Shown one piece after another: positions 51,046 to 60,606 of a stretch of 64,000 bases of DNA. Under the pieces are notes generated by a model, which saw only the letters and a list, made by a program, of their open reading frames with translations, did not search any database and had not been told where the DNA came from. The position numbers and the translations under genes were made by a program. How positions within the stretch are numbered: the stretch's first letter is position 1; every line of letters begins with the position of its first letter. Source of the stretch: FEN-299 sp963717945 (GTDB lineage Bacteria > Acidobacteriota > Vicinamibacteria > Vicinamibacterales > Fen-181); NCBI GenBank assembly GCA_963717945.1, contig CAVQXT010000003.1:62001-126000 (forward strand), written 5' to 3'.

Positions 51046-54000
51046 GTGCTGCCCGGCTTCTCCGGTTCGCTCGTGTCCGAGTACTTCGCCGAGTCGTTCC
51101 TCGCCGAGCTGTTCGCCGGACAGCTCGGCGAGTCGTCGCGCGACCGCGCCCGCGCGGCGCTGCTCAGGTGGAGTCGCGGGCCCGCGCGCCGCCTGGGTCC
51201 CGTCAATGGCGCCCGCAGCGTCTACGACCTCGCCGCCGCTCCCCTCATGGGCACGCTTGGCTTCGAGCCCTCGATCCTCCATGCGGCGCGCGACGACAGC
51301 TTCCTCGTCGGCGGTCTCGGCCTCGCGGGTGCCGCTCCCACCCTGCTCGTCACGGCCTGGGGCGCCCCGCTGGACTCCACCCTGCGGGCCGCGATTCGCT
51401 CGATCGTCGCCGCCGGGGCGCCGTGGTGCCTCGCCACCAACGGCTGCCGCCTCCGACTGGTAGACGCGCGGCTCGCCTGTGCACGACGCTTCGTCGATTT
51501 CGATCTTGAGTGCGCGCTGGACGACCCGGCCTCGTTCGCGGTGCTCTGGGGCCTGTGCCGCCGCGCGGCCTTCGATCCGCCGTCGCTGGTCGAGCGGATC
51601 GTGGACGCCTCCGCGCGCCACGCCACCGGCGTCAGCCGCTCGCTCCGGCTCGGCGTTCTCGAGGCGATGGCGGCGCTGCTCTCGGCGCTTGCCGCCGCCG
51701 GCTTGCGAGGGCCGGCGCGTCGGTTTCCCGTCCGTTCGGACGCCGGCCGCATCGAGGCGATTCACGAGCAGTCGCTGACGATCGTTTACCGGGTTCTTTT
51801 CCTGCTGTTCGCCGAGTCGCGCGGCCTGGTCCCCTTGTGGCACCCCGTCTATCGAGACAGCTACTCGATGGAGTCACTGCTCGCGCTGGCCGAGCGCCCC
51901 GGGGCGCGCCCGGGGCCTCTGGGACGCGCTGCGCGCGATCTCGCGGCTGGCGCATACCGGTTGCCGCGCGGGCACGCTGCGCGTCACCGCGTTCAACGGC
52001 CGGCTGTTCGCGCCGTCGGTCACGCCGTTCGCGGACGGCTGTTGCATCGACGACGAGACGGTGCGGACGGTGCTGCTGGCGCTGTCCACGACGCGGGCGG
52101 GGGGCGGGCGCGCCCGGATCGCGTATCGGGATCTCGGCGTGGAGCAGCTCGGGGCGGTCTACGAGAGCCTCCTGGACTACCGTCCGCAGGCGGTGCCGGT
52201 CCAGGCGCGGGCGGGCGGACAGCGCCGCGACGTCCGCCTGGTCGCCGGGCGCGCGGCGCGCAAGGCCACCGGCACCTTCTACACGCCGCGCTCGATCACG
52301 ACGCACCTGGTCCACCGCACGCTCGGACCGCTCGTCGCGGGCGCGTCACCCGACCAGGTGCTCTCGCTCCGCGTGGTCGATCCCGCGATGGGCAGCGGCG
52401 CGTTCCTGGTCGCGGCGTGTCGGTATCTCGCGGCCGCCTACGAGTCGGCCACCACCGACGCCGGCGGCTGCCATCCGAGCGACATCTCCGACGCCGACCG
52501 CCGCGGGTTCCGCCGGCTCGTCGCGCAGCAGTGCCTGTTCGGCGTCGATCGGAATCCGATGGCGGTGCAGCTGGCGCGCCTGTCGCTCTGGCTCTGCACG
52601 CTGGCGCCGGACCGTCCCCTCACCTTCCTCGACCACCACCTCGCGTCCGGCGACAGCCTGGTGGGCGCGTCGATCGCGGACCTGAGCCGGCGGCCGCCCG
52701 GCGCCACCGCCCACAAGCGCGATCCGCGCGACGACCTCCCGCGGCTTCCCCTGTTCGAGGACGACCAGGTCGGACCGGCCATCCGCGGTGTCCTGCCGGG
52801 GTGGCGCCGCCTCTCGTCGACGCCGGACGAGAGCCTCGCCGTCGTCCGCGAGAAGGAGAGGCTCCTCGCGAAGGTCGCGGGCCCGTCGTCTCCCCTGTCG
52901 GCGTGGAAGGCGGCGGCCGACCTCTGGTGCAGCTTCGCGTTTCGGAACGGGGATCGCGAGTCGCACGCGCGGCTGTTCCCGGCGCTCGGCGACCTGCTGC
53001 TCACCGGCCGCTCCACGCTTCCGCGCGCGACGGCGGAGCGGTGGCTGAGCGAGGCCCGCGCGGCCGCCGCCAATCGGCGGTTCTTCCACTGGCCGTTCGA
53101 GTTCCCGGACGTCTTCTACGCGCCAGACGGGTCGCCGCGCGAGCGCGCCGGCTTCGACGCGGTCATCGGGAACCCGCCGTGGGACATGATTCGCAGGGAC
53201 CGTGATGGTGGCGGCAGCGAGGGAGCGGCGCCCGGGGACGAGGCCCGGCGCCTTCTCGGGTTCGCCCGGTCCTCTGGAATCTACCGCGCGCAGGGCGACG
53301 GCCACGGCAACCTGTTTCAACTGTTCGTCGAGCGGGCGTGCCAGTTGGCGCGAACCGGCGGTCGAATCGGCCTCGTCGTCCCCTGGGGTCTGGCATCCGA
53401 CCACGGCTGCGCCTCGCTGCGCCGCCTGCTCTTCGACCGGTGCCGCGTGGACGGCTTCATCGGCTTCGACAACACGTCGGCTGTCTTCCCCATCCACCGC
53501 GGCCTGCGCTTCCTGCTCGTCACGGCGTCCGCGGGATCGCGGACCGACGCGCTGCCCTGCCGACTCGGCATCCGGGACCCCGACACCCTCGACTCGACTG
53601 CCGACGGAGTCGATGCCGCAAACGGGACGGCGATCGTCGTCATGACGCGCGCGCTGCTGGAGCGGTTGTCGCCCGGACAACTCGCCGTCCCCGATGCCAG
53701 GACCGCGGCCGACCTCACGCTGCTCGAGAAGATCGTGGCGATCGCCCCGGCGCTCGGATCACCCGACGGATGGGGGGCGGCGTTCGGCCGCGAGCTCAAC
53801 GCCGCGGACGACCGCCGGCATTTCGCGCGGGGCGGTGGCGGCCTCCCCGTCCTTGAAGGCAAGCACCTGGAGCCGTTTCGCGTGACGCCGCCGCCGGACG
53901 GGTTCACGCTCGCCGTTGACGCCGCCAGGCGGCTGCTCGACAAGGCGCGCACGTGGGGCCGCCCGCGCCTCGCCTACCGGGATGTCGCCTCGGCCGCCAA

Positions 54001-54415
54001 CAGGCTGACGCTGATCGCGGCGATCGTGCCGTCGGGCTCGGTCACCGTGCACACGCTGTTCTGCCTGAAGACCGCGCTTTCGGACACCGATCAGGACTTC
54101 CTCTGCGGCGTCTTCAACAGCTTCGTGGCCAACTACCTGGTGCGCCTTCGCGTCACGATGCACGTGACGACCCACGTCATCGCGGACCTGCCCGTGCCGC
54201 GGCCCCCCGCCGCTTCGCCCCTCTACGCGACCATCGCGGGTCTCGCGGCACAGCTTCGCCGCTCCCCCTCGCCGCAGCAGGATCAGGCCTATCCCGAACT
54301 GCAGGCAGCCGTCGCGAGGCTGTACCGCCTCACCGTCGAAGAGTTCGCCCACATCCTCTCGACGTTTCCGCTCGTCGATGCCGCTACGCGCGAAGAGGCG
54401 ATGAGGCGATTCTGA
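51046..54415 (+). pseudogene. Eco57I-type N6-adenine DNA methyltransferase, interrupted by one +1 frameshift
   Basis: About 1,120 residues if joined. The GTG at 51046 has AGGAG 5 bases upstream and lies just after the helicase stop. The N-terminal part (FSGSLVSEYFAESFLAELF to ALAERPGARPG) is in one frame; an extra G in a GGGG run (51912-51915) moves the rest (LWDALRAISRLAHTGCRAGT) to the next frame. The SAM motif DPAMGSGAFLVAA, GVDRNPMAVQLARLSLWL and the catalytic NPPWD motif are intact. The C-terminal half resembles the target-recognition region of type IIG or Pgl/Drm methylases (HVTTHVIADLPVPRPP). Together with the helicase it resembles the drmD-drmMI part of class 1 DISARM; no drmA, drmB or drmC is present. 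Confidence 0.75.
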
Positions 54416-54485
54416 TTCAGGGGGACTGAACGATGGGCCGCGACGCGGGCCGGCGTCAACATGACCAGGCGCAGCGCCCCGGCAC

Positions 54486-54713
54486 GGCGGCAACAGGGAC
54501 GGGATGCCTCGCGAGCGAGCCTTCGGAGCAGGCCGTCCTCATTGCGGGGAAAGCGACGAGCCGGTGTCTCGATTTCCCCGGCGAAGCGCGTGCGGTCGAT
54601 CCAGCGCGAATAGCGCGAGCCGGATGCAGAGATCCGGAAATCGAGGCACCGCGAGGGAGCTTTCCCGGCCTGCGGAGCGGCTCGCGAGCGAGGCGCCCGG
54701 CCCCGTTGCCGCC
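54486..54713. repeat. 228-base imperfect palindrome after the methyltransferase
   Basis: The left arm (54486-54577, starting GGCGGCAACAGGGACGGG) and right arm (54636-54713, ending CCCCGTTGCCGCC) pair over most of their length, including GCCTCGCGAGCGAGCC against GGCTCGCGAGCGAGGC and CTCGATTTCC against GGAAATCGAG. The 58-base centre contains its own CCGGAT/ATCCGG hairpin. No reading frame or T-tract. It fills most of the 318-base gap between the methyltransferase and the DUF1634 gene. It could be a MITE-like element or a structured RNA. Confidence 0.7.
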
Positions 54714-54733
54714 CCGCCACCGCGATCCGGCCT

Positions 54734-55030
54734 TCAGTGGAGCGCGACGAGGAGACTGCCCAGCAGAATGACGAGGACCAGCGCCGTCAGCGTGGCGAAA
54801 GCCCAGTCTCGCTCGATCGTGAAGTCCACAACCGACGCGACGACGCGCGCTACGGGCGTGGCGATGAGGATGATGAGGCCGAGGTGGGTCAGCGCGTCGG
54901 CCACCCGCGCCGGACCGCCCGACAGTTGGAGGAGGAGACCGAGGGCCAGCAGCGCCGTGCTCGTCACCGCGCCGACGCCCAGGATTCTCCCGAGCCACCG
55001 TTCGAGGCGTTCCGATTCGATGTCGCTCAT
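54734..55030 (-). CDS. DUF1634 membrane protein
   Basis: 98 residues with three membrane helices (VTSTALLALGLLLQLSG, LGLIILIATPVARVVASVV, LTALVLVILLGSLLVAL). The N-terminal SERLERWLGRILGVG and the middle ATPVARV are family features. DUF1634 genes very often follow tauE/safE genes, as here, where the start overlaps the tauE stop by ATGA. Probably an accessory subunit of the transporter; function is not proven. Confidence 0.9.
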   Translation of the reverse strand: MSDIESERLERWLGRILGVGAVTSTALLALGLLLQLSGGPARVADALTHLGLIILIATPVARVVASVVDFTIERDWAFATLTALVLVILLGSLLVALH

Positions 55031-55860
55031 CTCGGCCTCACGAGCATGAGGATGCCGACGCCCGCCAGGATCGCCGCCAGCAGCAGCTTCAGCCACTTCG
55101 CCTTCGCGCGCGAGGCCAGCAGGAAGCCCGTGCGCGAGCCGGCGAGCACGCCGAGGACCGTCGCCGCGGCCATCCAGGGGACGACGTCGCCCCGGCCGTA
55201 ATAGATGACGAGGCCCGACGTGGCGGTGACGCCAATCATGAAGGCGCTGGTCGCGGCGGCGGCCCTGAGCGGCACGCCGCACCAGGCGTTGAGCGCGGGC
55301 ACCTTGATGATGCCGCCGCCCACGCCGAGCAGCGACGACAGGTTGCCGGCCACGAAGGACGCGGCCAGCGCGACCGGGATGCGCTTCACCTGGTAGCTGA
55401 CGACGCCGCCGCTCTCGGCCTCGTGGTAGCGCCCGCCGAGCCGTCCCGTCTCGACCTCGGTCGATCTGATGACGTTGCGCTTCTCGAGGCGCCCCATCAT
55501 CGCCAGCGCCGCCGCGATGCTCATCACGCCGAACATCCGCTGCAGCGTGCCCGCCGACAGCATCACGGTGGCGATGCCGCCCGTCAGGCCGCCCGCGGTG
55601 GTCGCCACTTCGAGCAGCATGCCGAGCCTGAAGTTGACGAGCGACTTGCCCATCCGGATCGACGTCACGACGCTCGAGGTGGCGATGACGGTGACCAGGC
55701 TGATGGCCACCGCGTGGCGCATCGGGACGTGCAGCACCAGCACGAAGAACGGCACGAGGAAGATGCCGCCGCCCAGGCCGAGCATCGCGCCGAGCATGCC
55801 GGCCACCATCCCGGCCCCGAACAGCGCGAACGACAGGCCGAGCGAGGGGTCCGGGATCAT
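55027..55860 (-). CDS. TauE/SafE family sulfite/anion exporter
   Basis: 277 residues with seven to eight membrane helices. The glycine-rich repeats typical of the family, GMLGAMLGLGGGIFLVPFF in the first half and LSSLLGVGGGIIKVPAL in the second, are present. These proteins export sulfite, sulfoacetate or related anions; the substrate is not defined by sequence. It overlaps panE upstream and DUF1634 downstream by 4 bases each. Confidence 0.92.
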   Translation of the reverse strand: MIPDPSLGLSFALFGAGMVAGMLGAMLGLGGGIFLVPFFVLVLHVPMRHAVAISLVTVIATSSVVTSIRMGKSLVNFRLGMLLEVATTAGGLTGGIATVMLSAGTLQRMFGVMSIAAALAMMGRLEKRNVIRSTEVETGRLGGRYHEAESGGVVSYQVKRIPVALAASFVAGNLSSLLGVGGGIIKVPALNAWCGVPLRAAAATSAFMIGVTATSGLVIYYGRGDVVPWMAAATVLGVLAGSRTGFLLASRAKAKWLKLLLAAILAGVGILMLVRPR

Positions 55861-56789
55861 GGCAGCGCGGGCGCCCCGTGCTCGAACGGTTTGAGGACGC
55901 CGTAGAGCGCGGCCATCACCGGCGTCGCGATCCCCGCCGCCCGGCCGCGGCGGACGACGTTCCCCACCAGCGCCTCGAGCTCCAGCGGCCGGCCCGACGT
56001 GATGTCCACCATCATCGACGAGCGCATGCCGGGCGGGCTGGCGTCGAGGTAACGCAGCTTCTGCGCGCGGATGTCGGCCGCCACCGCCACGCCGGCATGG
56101 CGGGCGAGCGCCTCGATCTCGGCCATCGCCGCGTCGAACGCCTCCCTGAACGCCGGCTGCGCCCACGCCGGTCCGATCGGAAGCCGCGCGGCCGCCGTCA
56201 GCGCGGCAATCGGCGCGAGGAAGATGAACTTCTCCCAGATCGCGATCCGGCTGTCTGCGGCGGCCTCGGCCTGGATGTCGGCCGCGGCCAGCATCTCGCG
56301 GAGGCGCGACACGCGGTCGGTCACGACCCGGTCGCCGAACGCCTCGCCGAAGACGATCTTGCGCACCGTCCCGATGTAGTCCACCACGCCCGGCTCGACG
56401 AGCGTGGCGCCGATGTAAGTCGTGCCCGCCAGCACGTGCTCGCGGCCGACGACCGCGGCAAGCTGCTCCGCCGTGTCTACGCCGTTCTGGAGGGGGAGCA
56501 CCACGGTGGACGGACCGACGAGCGGCGGGACGAGCGGCAGCGCCTGCGGGTTCGAGTAGGTCTTCACCGCGAAGACGACGAGGTCCACGGGGCCGACCAT
56601 GGATGGGTCGGACTCGGCCCGGACCGGGACCGAGAAGTCGCCGGACGCGCTCCGCACGCGCACGCCCTTCGCGCGGATCGCCTCGAGGTTGGCGCCGCGC
56701 GCAATCAGCGTCACCTCGTGGCCGGCCTGCGCCAGCCGCGCGCCGTAATACCCTCCGACCGCTCCGGCTCCGACAATGGCAATGCGCAT
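55857..56789 (-). CDS. panE: 2-dehydropantoate 2-reductase
   Basis: NADPH-dependent ketopantoate reductase of the pantothenate pathway or a related 2-oxoacid reductase. Rossmann motif MRIAIVGAGAVGGYYGARLA, VVFAVKTYSNPQA, LPLQNGVDTAE, the catalytic lysine in IWEKFIFLAPIAALTA and SSMMVDITSGRPLELEAL near the C-terminus. 310 residues. First gene of a three-gene operon with tauE and DUF1634, a combination also seen elsewhere for panE-like reductases that do not serve CoA synthesis. Confidence 0.9.
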   Translation of the reverse strand: MRIAIVGAGAVGGYYGARLAQAGHEVTLIARGANLEAIRAKGVRVRSASGDFSVPVRAESDPSMVGPVDLVVFAVKTYSNPQALPLVPPLVGPSTVVLPLQNGVDTAEQLAAVVGREHVLAGTTYIGATLVEPGVVDYIGTVRKIVFGEAFGDRVVTDRVSRLREMLAAADIQAEAAADSRIAIWEKFIFLAPIAALTAAARLPIGPAWAQPAFREAFDAAMAEIEALARHAGVAVAADIRAQKLRYLDASPPGMRSSMMVDITSGRPLELEALVGNVVRRGRAAGIATPVMAALYGVLKPFEHGAPALP

Positions 56790-56809
56790 GCAGTCCCCTT
56801 CGGCCCGAG

Positions 56810-56875
56810 GCGCAGGGCTAAAGCCCTGCGCTATCCGACGTCATTTTCAGATAGCGCAGGCCTTCAGGCCTGCGC
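56810..56875. repeat. REPIN-like doublet 2
   Basis: Same two facing units as at 45878 with small changes (CTAAAG in the first loop, CTATCCG at its end) and a 10-base inner loop. Intergenic, upstream of panE and downstream of the ICMT-like gene. Confidence 0.88.
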
Positions 56876-56880
56876 AGCTG

Positions 56881-57465
56881 TCAGAACACGAACGGCACGA
56901 ACCGTTTCGTCCGCCGCATGTAACTCCGGTAAGGATCGCCGATCGTCGCTGCGAGCGCACGCTCCTCGACGACCACGCGGTACCAGTAGCCGGCCGTGAC
57001 CAGGCCCATCTGCGCGAGGAGCCCGAGCCAGTTGCCGAGGGCGAGCCCTATGCCGGCGAACATGAGGACGCCCGCCGTGTACGACGGATGCCGCACGTAG
57101 CGATACGCGCCGCGCTCGACCACCTCCTGGTACCGGCTGACGATCACCGCACCGGTGAAATTCATTCCGAGCATGCGAAAACAGTGACGGCGCAGCAGGC
57201 TCCCGCACACGATCGACGCCAGGCCCACCCAGAACAGCCACACCGGACCGGGAAGCGCCGCCCACCGCACGCGTGCCGCAATGAAGAAGGCGGCCACCAT
57301 GCCCAGCGGTTGCGTCAGCATGATCACGCGGATCGACCCGGCATCCTGCGGACTCACCGGCGCGCCGGTCCGCCTCGAGACGACCCGGAACTCCGGGCTG
57401 AAGGCCCAGACGAATACGGCCCAAAACACGAGGGCATACGGCCAGACAAAGACCAAAGGCACCAT
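56881..57465 (-). CDS. Isoprenylcysteine carboxyl methyltransferase (ICMT) family protein
   Basis: 194-residue integral membrane protein with about five helices. The C-terminal block YRYVRHPSYTAGVLMFAG and the EERALAA/PYRSYMRRTKRFVPF tail are the SAM- and substrate-binding signatures of the ICMT/PEMT superfamily. Bacterial members methylate lipids or small molecules; the target is unknown. It stands between two REPIN doublets, which suggests a self-contained unit. The start at 57465 (MVPLVF) is preferred over an upstream codon. Confidence 0.82.
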   Translation of the reverse strand: MVPLVFVWPYALVFWAVFVWAFSPEFRVVSRRTGAPVSPQDAGSIRVIMLTQPLGMVAAFFIAARVRWAALPGPVWLFWVGLASIVCGSLLRRHCFRMLGMNFTGAVIVSRYQEVVERGAYRYVRHPSYTAGVLMFAGIGLALGNWLGLLAQMGLVTAGYWYRVVVEERALAATIGDPYRSYMRRTKRFVPFVF

Positions 57466-57503
57466 CGGCTTACGCCTCACGACTCGCGCCTCACGTCGGC
57501 GCG

Positions 57504-57570
57504 GCGCAGGGCTGAAGCCCTGCGCTATCTGACGTCAATTTCCAGATACCGCAGGCCTTCAGGCCTGCGC
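57504..57570. repeat. REPIN-like doublet 3
   Basis: GCGCAGGGCTGAAGCCCTGC GCTATCTG, a short loop, then CAGATACCGCAGGCCTTCAG GCCTGCGC. It shares the loop word GACGTCA with doublet 2, so these two are close relatives. Confidence 0.9.
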
Positions 57571-57617
57571 CGCTGCCCGCTGCCGGCGATACAATCCCCT
57601 TAAGAGAGATTCTACCT

Positions 57618-59045
57618 ATGTCCTCCCCCTTCTACCTCGCCGGAGCGTGGGAGCGGTCGAACCAGCCGCTTCCGGTCACCTGTCCATTCGACAACTCGGA
57701 GGTCGGCGCGACGTGGCTCGCGGGCGACGCCGAGTTCGAGCGCGCTACTGCGGCGGCGGTCGCCGCGGCGGGGACAATGCGGCGGCTGCCGGCCTACGAG
57801 CGCGCCGCGATCCTGATGCGGGCGCACGCCGAGCTCGTCGCCCGCCGCGAGGAGATCGGGCGCACGATTGCCGGCGAGGTCGGCAAGGCGCTCCGCGACG
57901 CGCTGGCCGAGGCCGACCGCGGCGCGCAGACGTTCCAGGTCGCGGCGGAGGAGGCGCGGCGCATCGGGGGCGAGGTCATCCCGATGGACCTGGCGCCGCA
58001 CGGCGTCGGCCGCGTGGCCTTCACGCGCCGCTACCCGATCGGCCCGGTCGCCGCCATCTCGCCGTTCAACTTCCCGTTCAACCTGACGGCGCACAAGATC
58101 GCGCCCGCCGTCGCCGCCGGCGACCCCATCGTCCTCAAGCCCGCGCGCAAGACGCCGCTCTCGGCGCTGATCCTCGCCGACGCGCTCGACCGGGCGGGCC
58201 TGCCGAAGGGCGCGCTCAGCGTGCTGCCGATGTCGCGCGAGGTCGGCGACCGCCTCGTCACCGACGAGCGCTACAAGCTGCTGACCTTCACCGGATCGTC
58301 CGCGGTCGGCTGGGCGATGAAGGCCCGCGCCGGCAAGAAGAGGGTGCTGCTCGAGCTCGGCGGCAACGCGGGCGTCATCATCGACGAGACCGCCGACATC
58401 GAGCACGCCGTCAAGCGCGTCGCCATGGGCGGCTTCTCGCTCGCAGGCCAGAGCTGCATCCACGTTCAGCGGGTATTCGTCCACGACGCGGTGTTCGACA
58501 CGTTCGCGGACGGCCTGGTCGCGAGGGTCCAGACGCTCAAGGTCGGCAACCCGCTCGACCCGGCCACCGACGTCGGGCCGATGATCGAGGCCGACGAAGC
58601 CGCGCGCGTCGAGTCCTGGGTGAAGGAGGCGGTGGAGGAAGGCGCCAGGGTGCTCACCGGCGGCCGGCGCCTCGGGCCCGCGGTCTTCGAGCCCACGGTG
58701 CTCGTTGACGTGCCCGAGACCGCCAAGGTCTGCGCCCAGGAAGTGTTCGCGCCGGTCGTCAGCCTCTATCGCTTCACCGATTTCGACGACGCCCTGGCCA
58801 GGCTGAACCGGTCGCCGTACGGCCTCCAGGCCGGTGTCTTCACGCGGGATCTGCTGCGCACGCTCACGGCGATGGACGTGCTCGAGGTCGGCGGCGTGAT
58901 GGTGAACGACGTGTCGGCGTGGCGGATCGACCACATGCCGTACGGCGGCGTGAAGGACTCGGGGCTCGGCCGCGAGGGCCCGCGCTACGCCATCGAGGAG
59001 ATGACCGAGCAGAAGATCGTCGTCATCAACCGCGAACTGACGTAG
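57618..59045 (+). CDS. NAD(P)-dependent aldehyde dehydrogenase
   Basis: 475 residues. Cofactor-binding FTGSSAVGWAM, the general-base glutamate in LLELGGNAG and the catalytic cysteine in AGQSCIHVQRVF are present; EVFAPVVSLYRF and MPYGGVKDSGLGREG complete the family pattern. The asparagine of the active site is in SPFNFPFNL. The closest general type is the lactaldehyde/GapN-like group, but the substrate is not certain. It faces, tail to tail, an amino-acid operon that includes a class III aminotransferase whose product would be an aldehyde, so a joint role is possible. Confidence 0.92.
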   Translation: MSSPFYLAGAWERSNQPLPVTCPFDNSEVGATWLAGDAEFERATAAAVAAAGTMRRLPAYERAAILMRAHAELVARREEIGRTIAGEVGKALRDALAEADRGAQTFQVAAEEARRIGGEVIPMDLAPHGVGRVAFTRRYPIGPVAAISPFNFPFNLTAHKIAPAVAAGDPIVLKPARKTPLSALILADALDRAGLPKGALSVLPMSREVGDRLVTDERYKLLTFTGSSAVGWAMKARAGKKRVLLELGGNAGVIIDETADIEHAVKRVAMGGFSLAGQSCIHVQRVFVHDAVFDTFADGLVARVQTLKVGNPLDPATDVGPMIEADEAARVESWVKEAVEEGARVLTGGRRLGPAVFEPTVLVDVPETAKVCAQEVFAPVVSLYRFTDFDDALARLNRSPYGLQAGVFTRDLLRTLTAMDVLEVGGVMVNDVSAWRIDHMPYGGVKDSGLGREGPRYAIEEMTEQKIVVINRELT

Positions 59046-59103
59046 CCGGCTCGCGGCTTGCGACTTCCGGCTTTCGGCGCTGTCACGCGCGTCCAGCGGT
59101 CCG

Positions 59104-60585
59104 TTACCGGTACCCCATCTGGACCGCCAGGGCGAGCAGCAGCAGCGCCACGGGCACGTAGACCAGGACCGCGAACTTCGCCGACGCCTTGATGTACTTG
59201 AAGAAGTTGACGCCCGCCATCGAGCAGATGGTGAAGGCGATGCCGTCCCACGGCATCCAGAAGTTGAACGCCCCGCTCGCCATCTGGAACGCGAGCACGA
59301 CCGTCTGTTTCGAGAAGTGGAGCACGTCGGCCAGGGGCGCGAGGACCGGCATGACGGTCGCCGCCGTTCCGGACGCGCTGCCGAGCAGCGCGGCCATGAT
59401 CGCGCTCGTCCCGAACATCACGTAGGCGATGACGAACTCCGGCACCTTCACCAGGTAGCCGGCGAAGTAGTTGAGGATCGTGTCCAGGATGAGCGCGTCG
59501 TGGAGGATGAAGTAGACGACCTGGGCGGCGCTCATCATGATCACCGCGATCATCACGCTGCGCATCCCCTCGATGTTCCTGTCGATCATCTCCGTCACCG
59601 AGAGCCCGCCGGCCACCGGGACGACGATGCCGATCCAGAAGAAGAGCGCGCCGATCTCGACGAACCCCCAGCCGTGCCACAGCAGCCCGACCATCAGGAT
59701 CAGGAAGCCGCCGGCGAGCAGCAGGAGCGCCAGGACCCGACGCGGCGTCATCGGCGCGGCGGTGGACGCGTCCGGGGACGCGCGCAGGCGCCGCCGGTTC
59801 TCGACGTCCTCCGCGGCCGAGAGCGATCGCGACGGGTCCTTCCGGACCCGCGACGCGTACCGCATGACGACCACGCTGGTGATGGACATGAACACCATGA
59901 AGCACAGGATGCGGAACGCCGTCCCGGAGTAGAGGGGCACGCCCGCGAGGGCCTGGCCGATCGCGACCGTGTACGGGTTGGTGATGCCGCACGCGAAGCC
60001 GACCGCGATGCTCCAGTACATGATGAAGACGGCCGACATCGAGTCGAACCCCATCGTCAGCATCAGCGGCGTGATGACCAGGATGAAGGGGATCGCCTCT
60101 TCGTACATCCCGAACGTGGCCGCGCACGCGCCGAGCGCGAACACGATGACCGGGATGAACGCGATGCCGTAGCGGCCGGTGCGGCGCACCAGCAGGTGGA
60201 TGCCGGCATCGATGGCCCCGGTCGCGATGACCGCGGTCATCGCGCCGGCCGACAGCATGATGACAAAGGACCGGTCGGCGCCTTCGAGCGCGCCCCGCAT
60301 GAAGACGGTCCACAGCTCGCGGAAGCCCTGCGGGACCGACGCCACGTAGTGAAACGACCCCGGCACGACGATCGACCGCACCTGGCCCATCACGTCCATC
60401 GTCCGGCGTTCGAACAGCCCGCCGGGGATGACGAACGTCAGCAGCGAGCACAGCACGCACAGGAAGAACACGATCACCAGCGGGCTGACGCGCGCCATCG
60501 CGGCCACCACGCGCTGGCGAAATGAGACCGGGAGTGATTTCGGGAGCGCTTGAGGTTCGAGTGTCGGTTCGCTGGTCGTCGGCAT
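59104..60585 (-). CDS. YfcC family (DcuC/ArsB superfamily) transporter
   Basis: 493 residues with about 12 membrane helices. VSPLVIVFFLCVLCSLLTFV starts the first helix and VPGGLFERRTMD follows. Two halves contain the family blocks MYEEAIPFILVITPLMLTMG, GFACGITNPYTVAIGQ and LLGSASGTAATVMPVLAPLAD. YfcC-type proteins are predicted carriers for basic amino acids, dipeptides or C4-dicarboxylates. The ATG is preceded by GAGGAGT. Last gene of an operon with dipeptidase, M14 hydrolase and aminotransferase, supporting a peptide or amino-acid substrate. Confidence 0.88.
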   Translation of the reverse strand: MPTTSEPTLEPQALPKSLPVSFRQRVVAAMARVSPLVIVFFLCVLCSLLTFVIPGGLFERRTMDVMGQVRSIVVPGSFHYVASVPQGFRELWTVFMRGALEGADRSFVIMLSAGAMTAVIATGAIDAGIHLLVRRTGRYGIAFIPVIVFALGACAATFGMYEEAIPFILVITPLMLTMGFDSMSAVFIMYWSIAVGFACGITNPYTVAIGQALAGVPLYSGTAFRILCFMVFMSITSVVVMRYASRVRKDPSRSLSAAEDVENRRRLRASPDASTAAPMTPRRVLALLLLAGGFLILMVGLLWHGWGFVEIGALFFWIGIVVPVAGGLSVTEMIDRNIEGMRSVMIAVIMMSAAQVVYFILHDALILDTILNYFAGYLVKVPEFVIAYVMFGTSAIMAALLGSASGTAATVMPVLAPLADVLHFSKQTVVLAFQMASGAFNFWMPWDGIAFTICSMAGVNFFKYIKASAKFAVLVYVPVALLLLALAVQMGYR

Positions 60586-60606
60586 CGATACTCCTCGGTC
60601 GCGGGG

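Noticed and set aside
48421..54415. A complete DISARM system
   Set aside because: Only drmD-like and drmMI-like genes are seen; the core genes drmA, drmB and drmC are absent from the window, so the name is used only as a family comparison.
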